A program made the position numbers and the translations under genes. Of a stretch of 64,000 nucleotides of DNA, positions 1 through 10,985 are shown piece after piece (position 1 is the stretch's first letter; each line of letters begins with the position of its first letter). The notes below the pieces were generated by a model that searched no databases, was not told the DNA's origin, and was given only the letters and a program-made list of their open reading frames with translations. The stretch is from contig CM032232.1 in assembly GCA_019009955.1 (NCBI GenBank), forward strand, positions 72,969,001-73,033,000, in the 5' to 3' direction. The stretch comes from Riptortus pedestris. Taxonomy: Eukaryota > Arthropoda > Insecta > Hemiptera > Alydidae.

Positions 1-1264
1 GGTTGTCGGTGCTTTGTAGTCCGTCGTAGAATTTGTAGTAGCGTCGTCTGATGAAAGAGGCGATTGTGGGTATGTTGAGCAGTTGGTGTAGTTCTGGTGC
101 CTTGGTTTGTCTCAAGGATGTATGATATGAGATAGTTTTCAGGATAGAGTTTTGAAACTGCTGAAGCTGTTGAAGAGTAGACGGAAGAAGAAATCGAAAT
201 AGTGGTGTTCCGTATGTTAGTGTGGGACGTAAGACTCCAGTGTATATTAGTTTCTTCAGTCTGAGTGTGAGCGTCTGTGATCTGAGTATGTGACCAAGGG
301 AGCGGGCTTTTGTCCTGACCTGCTTTAGCTTCCTTGTGAAATGTGTTCCGAATGTGAGGTGTTTCCCTAACTGGATTCCCAGGTAGTTGATCTTTTCTGA
401 AAGTTTTATTGTTTTGTCTTGTATCCTAAAACTACCTGGGCGTTTCACGGATCCGTTTCTCTTTCCGAAGGTGAAGTGTAACGCGTCTGTCTTGGTCGGG
501 TTTACTGCGATGTTTATGTCATTTAGTCCTTTTGTCACGTCGTTACAAGTTCTCTCGGCGAGTGTGAGTGCGTGTTTGTGTGAAATGGATGTGCTGTATA
601 TCGCGATATCGTCGGCGTAGGCGGCTATTTTTGCATGTGTGTATTGTTTGCCGACGATATGTCCTGTGTATATGTTGAACAGTATACTTGCAAGCACTGA
701 CCCTTGAGGCACGCCGCAAGGGACAGGCTGTGGGCGCGAGAGGCCTGTTCCTACCCTAACAGTCATAGTACGTCCGTCTAAGAAGGAGTGTATGATGTTA
801 TAGAGTTGTTCTGGGCATCTGTTTGTTCTGAGTTTAATGAGCAGTGTTTTATGTGAGACAGAGTCGAAAGCTTTAGTGCAGTCGATGGAGATGAGTGCTG
901 TGGTACGGTTTCTGTTCATGTTGTTAGTGATGTGTGATTGGAGCCTTACTAACTGGTGTTCGGAGCTGTGTCGTGCGCGGAAACCAAACTGTTCGGCAGG
1001 GATTAAATTCTCCTCTGCACAGTACTCTTTAAGGTAGATGAGGATTATCTTCTCATATATCTTAGAGAGGTGACACAGAAGGTTGATAGGCCTATAGTGT
1101 TCTGCCGCGTCGCCGCGCTTCCCGGTTTTGAGTATTGTAAAACTGTCGGGCGAGCTGCACATGCTTATATAGAGGGGCGGCAACATGAAAGGACATAGTC
1201 TCGAAGGTACTGGACTCTTAAGTCTGGAACAATCCAGGCGCCCATAATCCTCTGTTGGCTCCTT
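1..1264 (-). CDS. LINE (jockey-like) ORF2 fragment: reverse transcriptase, cut by window edge
   Basis: Read on the minus strand, one frame is open from a stop at about 1265-1267 down to base 1, roughly 420 codons without a stop. From about 1150 downward it encodes a non-LTR reverse transcriptase. In order I see the finger motif TILKTGK...HYRPINLL, EQFGFR, catalytic motif A in ISIDCTKAFDSV, the conserved PCGVPQGSVL, the catalytic YADD box (codons at 608-619), the NYLGIQL motif and the thumb-like region following it. The protein would copy its own RNA into DNA at a nicked target. The motif spelling resembles the jockey/CR1-like clades. The segment above about 1150 does not look like the usual upstream region, so the insertion may be 5'-truncated or rearranged there. 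The 3' end (C-terminus) lies outside the window. The absence of stops suggests a young copy. Confidence 0.9.
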
Positions 1265-1329
1265 TCATCTCCTCCTTACCTCCCAAATACGCGGCTATCT
1301 CTGTTTAATTTTCATGTATTTAATTTTCG

Positions 1330-1332
1330 CGA

Positions 1333-1380
<48 letters not shown>

Positions 1381-1495
1381 TCTCTCTCTCTCTCTCTCCC
1401 TCATTCTTACTTTCTTCCTCCTCTACTCCCTTTTCTTCTTATGGTGTCTGTTTGTTTGTTTGTTTGTTTGTTTGTTTATTTGTTTGTTTGTTTGT
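1330..1495. repeat. Microsatellite block (TA)n-(CT)n-pyrimidine tract-(TTTG)n
   Basis: A (TA)n run from about 1336 passes into (CT)n, then a pyrimidine-rich unique stretch, then (TTTG)n from about 1448 to 1496. The (TA)n-(CT)n-pyrimidine part recurs almost identically at 2354-2490. Open frames over it (repeats of IY, SLSLS, VCLF) are low-complexity artefacts. Confidence 0.95.
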
Positions 1496-1604
1496 TACCT
1501 TTTCACGCATAAACGGCACTGAACCGAATTTTAAAGGTAAGAAGACTTGGAGTATATATATTACTACTGAACCCAACTTAGACTTTAGCTATATTAATAT
1601 TCTC

Positions 1605-2352
1605 TGAGACGAACAGGAGTGGGGGTTATAAGGGAGGCCTGAAATTAAAAATAGCGATATTTCGTTTCCTATTGGTTTTTTTGGCAAATATGCATATAAC
1701 AAAGGTTATTTATTTTGTTATTTAGAAATGAAACTTTTGTTATATACACTTTTTTCGTATACCGAACTATAAACGAGATATACGCTATAGGTACCTATAG
1801 CGGAAATCAACAATTTTATTTGGGACAAAAGACCCATCCAAAATTTAATAAAACTCGGTATGTGTATTATCACTAACGCTTTCATTATAACAAGCCATAC
1901 ATCATTTCTAGGGACGGGCAGAAGTGGGGGTTGTAAGGGATGCCTAAAATTAAAAATAGCGGTTATTTCGTTTTCTATTCGTTTTCGGCAAATATGAACA
2001 TAACAAAAGTTGTTTATTTTGTTATTTAGAGTAACTTTAGTCATATTCATTTTTGTCTTTTAACAAAGTATAAACGAGATATTACACTATAAACTAAAGC
2101 GGGAATAACTGAAATCTATGCATAATGCACAAGAAGACGGGAAATATGAACAATTTGGAGGACAGTGAAGACTTACATAGAAAAATTAAATTTATTATTA
2201 ACAAATGCCAACAAACGGTATTAACCCTAAACACTGTGAAGACGGGTAAATGACAAAATATTTGCAAATTAGGGGAAGCCTCTGCCGTAAAAAAATACCA
2301 TCACCATTCAGCCTCAAATCAATTCCCGGGCGAAGCCGGGTATCTGAGCTAG
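1605..2352 (+). mobile_element. Helitron remnant with intact 3' end
   Basis: Two related sub-copies of a short Helitron sequence (each opening near a GGAGTGGGGGTT segment, about 1613 and 1918) are followed by a 3' terminus that is diagnostic. A hairpin CCCGG-GCGAAG-CCGGG lies at 2325-2340 and the element ends in CTAG at 2349-2352, with a T next, as expected for rolling-circle Helitrons (3' CTRR end, AT target). No Rep/Helicase coding is visible, so this is non-autonomous. The 5' end was not resolved. The body is shared with the copies at 21.4-22.2 kb. Confidence 0.7.
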
Positions 2353-2353
2353 T

Positions 2354-2356
2354 ATA

Positions 2357-2451
<95 letters not shown>

Positions 2452-2490
2452 ATTCTTACTTTCTTCCTCCTCTACTCCCTTTTCTTCTTT
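2354..2490. repeat. Second copy of (TA)n-(CT)n-pyrimidine block
   Basis: (TA)n (2354-2410), (CT)n (2414-2443) and the pyrimidine-rich stretch CCTCATTCTTACTTTCTTCC repeat the order and sequence found at 1336-1441. The Helitron remnant lies between the two copies. Confidence 0.9.
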
Positions 2491-4069
2491 ATAGGATCTC
2501 TCTAATCTCTCTTGAAACGATTGATAAATCATATTTCTCTCTTTTTGGGTAACCGTTCATTTTATAATCTCTCTCATCCTTTTCATGTAAATTTTTAAAT
2601 CCATTTGTTACTTAAACCTCTCTTCTTTCTGTTCCTCGTTTTAATTTTTATATCAATATTATTCTTGTGCACATCTCCCTTTATACTGTTTTAAAAGTTT
2701 TTGCTAATATATTTTTATCTGGCAACTCCATATTTCTCTTTTTACTATCTATTTTTCCCTTTTGTCAATCTGTATATGTATCTATATAATCTCCTGTCAT
2801 TCTTTGAAAACTGTTCTACCTCACAAACCACTATCGCTAACCCATTCTCGCTCATCATCTGTCAATCATTCTAAAGGCTCTCCATCAATTATTCGTTTCC
2901 ATTTATTCCCCTGAAAGCAATAAAGATAACTTTTTGGGCTTTTATAGTTTCATTCAAATCATTCAATTCTGTTTGGAGCGTGCTCGTCAGTGCTGCTTCT
3001 GTTTTGATAACAGGTTTTTTAGTCCTGTAATTTCGAGTTCAAGATTTTCTTTAATCTTAATAAATTCGAGTTACTGGTAATTATTTTCAGATATATTTTA
3101 GCTAAATGGTAGTTTACTGAGGTCTAGTATACCTCATTGTAACTACTTAGGCTTAGGGAAAGATAGATCAACCCAAACGGTTACCCACTTTTAGTTTACA
3201 GCTTACTTACGCACTCCTCTGCATAAATTTACTATTATGTTTATCTAATTATTTTTCGATATCGGTGATTTAGGAAGAAGTTACAATTTTTCCTTTCTTT
3301 TCTGTGAAATATATTTACTATATGGGAGGAACCTGCAGGACTTAACTCCAAGTCTATCTTCTTTATTTTGGGATACATTAATTAATTATCTTAAGGTTAG
3401 ATTAATAAGTAATATTTTATGAATTTTGAGTACATATAAGAAATAATTAAGTATTCAGCTCTCCGACCTCAATAAATGTTTATTTATTTCTTTATAACAT
3501 TTCTGCCTTTTGAGGCCATCCTCAGATAATCCTATAAAACTATTATTCTTTTTCAACATACAATTATACAATCTATGAAATTTGGGATATATCATAACAT
3601 TTACTTGCTACCATTGTTTTTTTATAATTTTATCTTATATTATAGTAGTAATATACTTTTGTTCTTCAAGAGAAGGGTGACTCTTAGTCGACCTCACTAA
3701 AATTACTTATAAATGTCCAACGTTTTGACTCATGCCATAGTGCATGCAGATGGGAGTGTATATACAAATATTTTGGGGCGGAGAGCTGTATACTTGGTTA
3801 TTTCTTGTATGGAATAGATGAAACCAAAAAAATAAAAAAAATGATTAAAATGATTTTTAAAACTTCTATATAATTTGCTTGCTATTCATTATTTATGCCG
3901 TAATTTAGTACTTTATTTGAGAGTACTATTTTATTCATGCCACGATTTGTCATAGAATTTGTTTGAAATGCCTTTAGTTTTTTTAGAAGATCCTAAAAAA
4001 GCTAATTATACGATATTGAAGAAAAGCGTAGCAAGTTGATAGCAAGGAGCAAAAACTGAATGCCTTAAT
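2491..4069. other. AT-rich stretch without recognisable gene
   Basis: Strongly AT-rich, with no long frame, no tRNA-like box and no clear repeat boundary. I can assign nothing here. Confidence 0.6.
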
Positions 4070-4232
4070 AAGCTAGTTGAGGATGGTTGGGCATCGGCTA
4101 AAGAATGGTTTCTTAATTCTTCTTGTAGAGAATTTTATTGGACGTGCTTACAAGTTTCGGGCACCATTGGTCACCTTCTTCAGAGATAAATAATGACCGG
4201 AACAAGAAAAGTGAACTCATTTTTGAACAATA

Positions 4233-4565
4233 ATGGAAAAAAAAAACAACATAAAAGGTCTTTTTATATGTACAAAGCACGTGCAATTCAAAGACGTAAT
4301 TTTATATGCGAAATGCCAGGAGGCTATAAAGCAAAACAAGGTGTGGGTTGATATAGACAATATATTAGAAAAATACAAGATAGATAAATTGAAAGAATTA
4401 GTTAAGGTACATACCAGTTTCAAATGGAGGAAAAGCAGAGAGCACAAACTGCATTTGGTGGGGGCTACATTGGGAATGAAGGAAAAAATAGAGGTAAGTG
4501 GGGAAATAGGGTGGGGGGGGTGTGGAAACCAAAAGGATGCCTTTCTTGTTCCGTACATTATTTAG
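4233..4565 (+). CDS. Unassigned 110-residue frame inside inverted-repeat element
   Basis: An ATG frame lies between the arms of the inverted-repeat element. The predicted product is lysine-rich and looks globular in its first 85 residues (EKYKIDKLKELVKVHTSFKW is typical), then becomes glycine-rich. A good splice-donor match (AG|GTAAGTGG) falls at about 4493, inside the frame, so it could be a captured exon. An overlapping frame on the other strand (4217-4558) is of similar length. I do not recognise a family and this may be chance. Confidence 0.2.
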   Translation: MEKKNNIKGLFICTKHVQFKDVILYAKCQEAIKQNKVWVDIDNILEKYKIDKLKELVKVHTSFKWRKSREHKLHLVGATLGMKEKIEVSGEIGWGGCGNQKDAFLVPYII

Positions 4566-4627
4566 CTCTGAACGCTGGTGCCCGAAACTTGTAAGCACAT
4601 CCAATAAAATTATCTATAAGAAGAATT

Positions 4628-4849
4628 TTTTTTTTTTACATGTGAGTTAAAGCGTTGACCTTTATCTCACATGGTAAACCTAGAGTGACGAGTTCGATTC
4701 TCGCCTGGCCAAAGGAAATTATTTAGTGACGAAATTGATTAAATAACATCCTAAAATCCCACCCTGGCTAGAAAAGGGTGGTGACCTATAGATAACCCGT
4801 CCCAATTAGCCTAAGTTGCAAAATGTGGACGTTAATAAATAATAATAAC
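4628..4849 (+). mobile_element. tRNA-derived SINE
   Basis: The 12-bp duplication ATAAGAAGAATT flanks the insertion (4616-4627 and 4850-4861). Inside is a tRNA-like head with a pol III B box at 4691-4701 (AGTTCGATTCT), preceded by an A-box-like GTGAGTTAAAGCGTTGACC. The tRNA-unrelated body contains CCCACCCTGGCTAGAAAAGGG, and the tail is TTAATAAATAATAATAA. It interrupts the right arm of the inverted-repeat element. The same family recurs at 17.2, 48.6 and 51.8 kb. Confidence 0.85.
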
Positions 4850-4905
4850 ATAAGAAGAATTAAGAAACCATTCTTCAGCCGATTCCCAACCATCCTCTAC
4901 TAGCT

Positions 4906-5917
4906 TGTGATATCTAACGGCTAACAATACAACAAATTGATCGTGAATCTCTTCATGTTGTGCATTAATAATCCTGATTTGTGACATGGCTTCGTTTATC
5001 ACTAGGTTAGACTCAAGCCCGTAGTTTATATCTAACTGGGTTTAGCAGATCATCGAGTCTTTTTCGCGCATTTGTGTAGCATTAAGTAGAATTACTTTAA
5101 TTCGATAACTTGTAAGAATGCACCGCAGAAAAGCAGAAGTGAAGTAGCTGTCGAAGGAACAATCAGTAGAATCTGACGTAGCTTGTGTTCAACCGCACAT
5201 ATATCGTTACTGTCAATGGGAATTTCATACGGAAAGAAACCCTCAAAACACCCCTAACAATACTTTCCTTAAGGTTTAAACTCGCCCGTTCAAAGAGAAT
5301 GGACATAAACGGGATTGTTCCGTTATAAAAGATAGGAAGAAGCAGAACTCCGGCTATAAACCTAAAAGACTTATCTGAACAATTTGCTCCGTGACAATGG
5401 CAGAGGAAATAAAATAGAACGTTAAACATACCAATAAAGTGTGCGGAGTGACATGGCTTTCCTAGCGGTACATATTGTCCCGGTGCAACCCCAGGTCGTA
5501 AACCAGGGGAATACTCTCAGTGGAAAGGACATCTGTCCTATAGCCCAGAAGTTAACCGGTTCTTTTGAAACACCTGCACATTATTTCACGTTGTAGCTAC
5601 TGAGTATTTTTGGCAGCGATGATTGAGTGGAACAGCTTACAGCTATATACGATGGCTACCAAAGATTGTGTAGCGAGCTATAAGTCGTGTTTAGATTACC
5701 AATATTCCTAAGCATATTGTACCTATCCTGTTTAAAATTGTACTAATGCCAGCAATGATAACTATTTGTCCTCTGCAGTTTTGGACAATCGAGTGAATTA
5801 GTACTGTCCTTAATACTCTTAGAAACTTAGATTAGTTGGTACATTTACATCACGTGCCTGACAATAAGATGATCAGACAAGACTCAAGAAATGCCTCTTA
5901 TTATCAGCCTGGATATC
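4906..5917. other. Unassigned intergenic DNA
   Basis: No credible frame or repeat was recognised. A somewhat GC-richer patch at about 5440-5580 shows no family signature. Confidence 0.5.
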
Positions 5918-6549
5918 AAAAAGTCACGCACGGGCTGCGTAAACTAAGCAGATTTCCCCCGCGAAGTTTTACAATAGAGAAGTCTACATACCGGTAACAC
6001 AATACCATCTTGAAAATGGGGGGGGGGCATCAACAGAACGTATTTGCATATATCTCACAAAGTATAAAGTTAGAAGGTAAGAATGGAGAAAGGTTAGGTT
6101 ACACGAGAGCCGAACAGTTACGGAAACAGCCGAACTAATCCGGAAACTTCCCGCAATAGCCGCACACACATTTAATAAAAATGCAAATATCTCGGTTAAT
6201 ATTTAAGATAGAGAATAAATGTATATAATATTTTTTATAGTACATTTAATTTGCAATAAGATTGATCCTATACACGATACGACGTACAGTAACGGAGATA
6301 TTTATAATTTTCAAAAATCCCCCCTCTCAACCCCCCTCCCACTGGTCCGATTTCAGCCGTTAACGAACTTGATCTTTCTTTTTACATAAAACGACTAAAT
6401 ATCAAGTTTGGTAGCGATTAAACAATAATTGCGACTTCATTTTCGTCATATACTAGGTAGGATCGATGGACATTTGAAGGAAAATTTCGAAATCTGCGTA
6501 CTGAGTTCGACCTCAATAGCTGATTGCCCTTGAGGGAAATCTGCTAAAA
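5918..6549 (-). mobile_element. Helentron-like (DINE/HINE-type) element, copy A
   Basis: Reverse orientation. The 3' terminal hairpin region is at 5921-5950 (GTCACGCACGGGCTGCGT, hairpin damaged), with the subterminal repeat AAGCAGATTTCCC next to it. The 5' palindrome is at about 6524-6546 and ends GCTAAAA. The TATA microsatellite core is missing. Internal blocks, the C-rich block at 6317-6352 and the AAACGACTAAAT segment match the other copies. Confidence 0.85.
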
Positions 6550-8263
6550 TGATCACACTTCAAGGGCTTACTTGAGTTGAACAATCATATGAAAGAGACT
6601 CACCAAGCAGCCCGTCTGTATACATCTAATGAATCATGAGTATTCACCGGGTGAAACGAAGCAGCTACCTACTAAAACTCAAGAGAGAAGAAGGAGAGAA
6701 AAAAAAACTTTCCCTCTAAACCCACAGCCTAAGAAAAACATACAACACTGCTCCTTATAGACTAAACATTAACAGGTGCGGACATAAAAAGAAATCATAA
6801 ACGTTTTATTACAGTTGGCAGACAAGATAGATAGATGGCGGGGACACTTAGCTCGTCTCTTATGATCATATATCCCTTTAAAATAATATCCTTCATAAAT
6901 TTAACTGTAGACAATAGTTCCTGTAATAAATAATATACTCACAAGTTAACTTCCAACAAAAATGGAGAATTAAAAACGTGGAGGAATTCACACTGGAATA
7001 TAATGCCTTCCTGTGCAATTCTCAATAGCTAAATTAACAATGCAAAATGTTACATCCCAAATCACCTTTGATGTGGGGGATAAACCAAACAAAAAAAAAT
7101 GTTACAATAATTACTGGTGTGGCGATTTCAGCTTAACATATATACCATGTTGAGTTTTAAAAGTTCAAAAATGGGATTTTTGAAGAGTGCTCAACAAGAG
7201 CTTTTGAATATGTATTGCTACCTGGCAGCCATTGAAGATTTCCTTGCAAATAACATTTTGAAATGGAAAGATTTCCCTCAACAATCTAAAAGAAGCATTC
7301 AAAGCAATAAACAGCATTTAAAATTTATATTTTCTAGCTCTCAGGTGCTTAAATTGAAGATTAGTGGAATTTATGCTTGTCTTATTACTATAGGCAGCAT
7401 TTTTTATAATTTACAGTTAGAGTCAGTAAACTATGGAAACATTATTTGAATTGATGGTTGAACATTACTAAACATACATTCCGCTTGGAATGTATAGAAC
7501 GTATAGTAAGGATCAAAAACCTCTTCCAATTAAGCCGGAATTAGAAAATAGCAACTTATATTTCTCAAAATAGGCTTATTTTGGAGATGATAGAGTTAAA
7601 ATACATAATCATAAAAAATAACTGGCTAATAATTAATAAAGTTAAAACATAATAAATAGCCAGATAAATAATAAAGAAAATTATTATTTTCAATTTCGGT
7701 TTTCTGCAATATATATACATTAAACTTGTTATCCTTTCAAAAGAGTGGAAAATAAATAAACTATAAAGTGTGTGTATTGCTATTATATTTCAATTATGAG
7801 AAACTGTATATAATAATAATAATAATGTTTATTAACCTTCGTAATTTAATAAAATAAATTTGAAAAATTATAACAAACCAGGATACTGTCTAGTAGATGT
7901 AGGTGACGATTTTTTTTTTTTTTTAACTGAGCCACAACCTTTAATGAAATTTTTATTTCAATGAGTAAAACTCTGTACTAATGTTTGCATTCTACATCTC
8001 TCATGATCTCAAATTTAAAATTCAAATTATAGAAGAAATGTTTATATTCAAATCTGCCTTTTAACAGTTATGTGCGTTTACGTGACCAAAGTCTGTATCA
8101 GACCTGGGAATATGGTGTCTTATTAGTATTTCAAACCAGACTATTTAACATTTAATAAATTTATTCTTTTTTACATAGAAAAGATTTCAAACCCAAAATA
8201 TTATATGCATATTCTCTCTTTGGATCCAATATTCAAAATTCTTTAGATTTAGAGTCACTAATA
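6550..8263. other. AT-rich DNA, includes one short shared repeat
   Basis: Holds an 85-bp sequence (6706-6790) related to 8700-8785, both lying 160-180 bases to the right of a Helentron-like copy. A 110-codon AT-rich frame at 7117-7449 (+) has no recognisable motif, and I treat it as chance. The rest shows nothing. Confidence 0.5.
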
Positions 8264-8264
8264 A

Positions 8265-8524
8265 ACAGTCCGTCAAGCAGTGGCTGCGTAAACTAAGCAG
8301 ATTTCCCTCGTGAAGTTTAAAAATAGATAAATTTACATATGTACTAGTATCACAACAGAACCGAGAATATAATGTGAATAAATTCAAGTGGTAATAAGAA
8401 ATCTCTTCCCGTCTCAAGGGGAAGCGTCGTCCCATAGGATCAATGGACATTTGAGGAAATTTTTCGAAAATCGCGTCATGAGTACGACCTCAATAGCGGA
8501 CTTCCCTTGGGAAATCGGCTAAAT
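8265..8524 (-). mobile_element. Helentron-like element, copy B (internally deleted)
   Basis: Reverse orientation. The 3' end GTCCGTCAAGCAGTGGCTGCG is at about 8269 and the 5' end CCCTTGGGAAATCGGCTAAA at about 8505-8524. The core and G-rich segment are lost, leaving 260 bases. Confidence 0.8.
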
Positions 8525-9393
8525 ACGTTTTCTTCGTAGATTGTATTTCACCTCAACCCTTCATGTTTCGTAATCTAAGTACCAACTCTTCAAGGACAAT
8601 TTGGTTCCTCAAAGCGAAACGAATCTTCTGTATATGCCCAAGGAATAATTCAGGACATTTCTCAACTTTGTAAGTTCCCACCTTTTACTTTGCAGCCAAT
8701 TGTTAACTTTCCATCTAAACCACCCCTGACCTAAGAAAAACATAGCACTATCCCATATAGACTGAACACTAACAGGCGATAAACGGGATATTCCATGTCG
8801 TGAACTTCTCTCTCCACATTTGTCTTTCTTGAAGAAAAGACATAGAAGTGGTAACGATTATGGAGGATTTGAGTGGTTGATTAAACAAAACAAAATTGAG
8901 GAGACTATTTCAGTATCTATAATTTTGGTGAAACCCTATAAAAAAGATATTTGGGTGGAGAGCAATCTTTGGTGTCCATTTCGAATACAACATCTGCTAA
9001 CAGTAATTTATGTTATATTCAGGCCGAATGCGTTGGCTCTAATAGTTTATAAATAGCAATTGAACCCCAGTTCCAACTTGTAGATAATTTTACCTATTAA
9101 GCTAATCTGCATAAAGTCATTGTTGAACACTGTTAGAATAACTGAATTTGAATTTAAATGTGGTTAACCTCATGGAGAGGCTCTGTATCTAAATATAACA
9201 GCAGTCGGGGTGTACTTTGGAGTCATTGCCTAAAATTGCAACAATTTATATTACTGAATAATTAGGAAAAAATGTTTGTAGCATAAACACAATTATTATT
9301 TAAAAAAATAATATGTAAGAATATTAACAATATTATCAAACATGAGCTATTGAAATATGGTTAGTAAATTAATAAGTAACTTAGTCACATTTT

Positions 9394-10122
9394 AGCAGAT
9401 TTACCTTAAGGGAAGTCAGCTATTGAGGTTGTATTCCTGACACAATTTTAGACACATTTCCTCAAATGCCCATCGATCCTACCTAGTAGACGACGAAAAT
9501 GAGGTCCATTCAAAGTTATATATAAAGGGTGTACAAGTTCCCGAGCCACCCCCCCCTTAAAATCGACAATAGTATTAATAAAAGGCTGAGACTTGGTGTG
9601 TATTAATTGTGACTCCTGAAGAATATTTTCAGACCATATTCAACCTCCTAACCTTCTCCAGTACATCTCCAGCGACCATAACTTTGGAATTTCCACCAGA
9701 ATACCATACTTATTATGTAGGATTCTTATAGACAATCAAATTCTAAAATGAATTTATTTTGGTGAATTTTTCGTAAAATGTACAAATCTTTATTTCAGAA
9801 AAGCCACATTTTATTGATAAATGCTGCGAATAAAAGTTGTAGCCCACAAATTTATTTTGGAATAAATCTAGGAGAAAAGGAATTATAAAATGAATATTTT
9901 ATTCAGTCAAAGCTACAGATCATATTTGTTACTGGCAGAAATCGGACATGGTATAGGGGAGAGAATTCGGAAATTCAAAATATATCCGTTATTATGGATG
10001 GGATCGTAAAATGGTATAGAAACAGTCATCTTAAATTATTGACGATCTAGAATTGTTGTTCTATGCATTTTACCATAAGTGGGAAATTTGTTTAGTTTAC
10101 GCAGTCCATACGTGACAGACTT
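9394..10122 (+). mobile_element. Helentron-like element, copy C (diverged core)
   Basis: Forward orientation. The 5' end AGCAGATTTACCTTAAGGGA is at 9394, followed by the family block CGATCCTACCTAGTAGACGA. The 3' end has GTGGGAAATTTGTTTAG at 10080 and a degraded ACGCAGTCCATACGTGACAGACT. The segment 9530-9940 is unlike other copies and may be an insertion or an older subfamily. Confidence 0.8.
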
Positions 10123-10390
10123 TTTTTTTACCAAAACGAACGCATTATATTAATGCATGTCTTTTGGTCAAGAAAATATAAACATTTATTGTCTAATTAA
10201 TTTTCCTTATGCAGTCTAAATTTCTTTTAATTTCAATGCCCCACTTACTGAATGCATATTTAAAAACAGCCATCCCGATTAGTTATACTAGTGCGCATGC
10301 ACGTTGAATATTTTAATATGTTGTTTAATATTACAGCTTACATTGTTTTACACTTCACAGCAAGGTAGTGCTTTCACCCTATGGAAACAA

Positions 10391-10399
10391 ACTCACGCA

Positions 10400-10439
<40 letters not shown>

Positions 10440-10450
10440 CATGCACACAC
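10391..10450. repeat. (CA)n microsatellite
   Basis: A run of ACAC from about 10391 with minor interruptions. The frame across it (THTHTH) is an artefact. Confidence 0.95.
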
Positions 10451-10629
10451 CGTGAGGCAAACAGCGACATTTTAAATTTGTACAGAAGTACTGAACAATA
10501 TACCCATCAGGAAGTATGTACTACAAAAATTTATTCGATATATAAGGCATATTACCACCATTTGACTGCCGTCCACGTTAAAATAATTATATGCACAGAA
10601 TCAGGATGTTGTATGGGAAGAATGAAATA

Positions 10630-10985
10630 AATGTTGCCCCTTTCCAAGGAAGTTATAAGGCTCTAAGATGAGTGAACATACTCCGCACTCTGAATAAGAA
10701 TGTACTTTTTATTTGGGTTCCTAGTCACGTTGGAATAAGAGGGAATGAGTTAGTGGAACTGCAATGACAATTTATGGTATTAGCACAGTAAGGTGGAAAA
10801 TGCAGAGCATCTCGACAAAGATGATAGTTGGCCAAACATTTGGAAAGAACCATGTTTCTGACCTTTGGTCATTAGGAAGGATAATGGAGTTTGGGGTCCG
10901 TGGGGGAGTCGTCTAAAAAGATTTTCTTAATATTAGAATAGAACAGACAATAATTAGAGTTAGATAAGCTAACCTGGGAACACCA
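10630..10985 (+). pseudogene. LINE RNase H relic (heavily decayed)
   Basis: The bases at 10711-10767 translate to NVLFIWVPSHVGIRGNELVE followed by a stop. This is the W-x-P-x-H-x-G-x-x-GNE signature of LINE ribonuclease H domains, expected to be followed by AD...A and here broken. The downstream sequence gives no long frame. It is probably an I-group or jockey-group retrotransposon 3' part. Confidence 0.55.

Larger units (their letters stand above)
4070..4905. mobile_element. Inverted-repeat (foldback/MITE-like) element, one arm split by a SINE
   Basis: The left arm at 4070-4165 is matched in reverse complement by 4577-4627 plus 4862-4905. Joined across the SINE, the two arms are about 95 bases each and align with only a few differences (for example GGTGCCCGAAACTTGTAAGC at 4577 against its complement at 4145-4165). 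The internal 410 bases contain a 110-codon frame. Terminal inverted repeats and a short spacer suggest a DNA-transposon derivative. No target duplication was clear and the superfamily is unknown. Confidence 0.7.

Noticed and set aside
387..1037. Plus-strand frames of 77 and 66 codons
   Set aside because: Shadows of the minus-strand LINE reverse transcriptase.
1314..1607. 97-codon frame with IYIYIY, SLSLS and VCLFVCLF
   Set aside because: Translation of microsatellites.
4217..4558. 113-codon minus frame overlapping the plus frame in the inverted-repeat element
   Set aside because: Phenylalanine- and serine-rich antisense of the plus frame; neither is proven, and this one looks less protein-like.
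4680..4720. tRNA gene candidates at the GTTCGATTC boxes (4.69, 17.38, 51.86 kb)
   Set aside because: No full cloverleaf or acceptor stem; they are heads of SINEs with target duplications or shared bodies.
7117..7449. 110-codon plus frame
   Set aside because: Open and AT-rich, but no motif, no upstream signal and no repeat context; probably chance.
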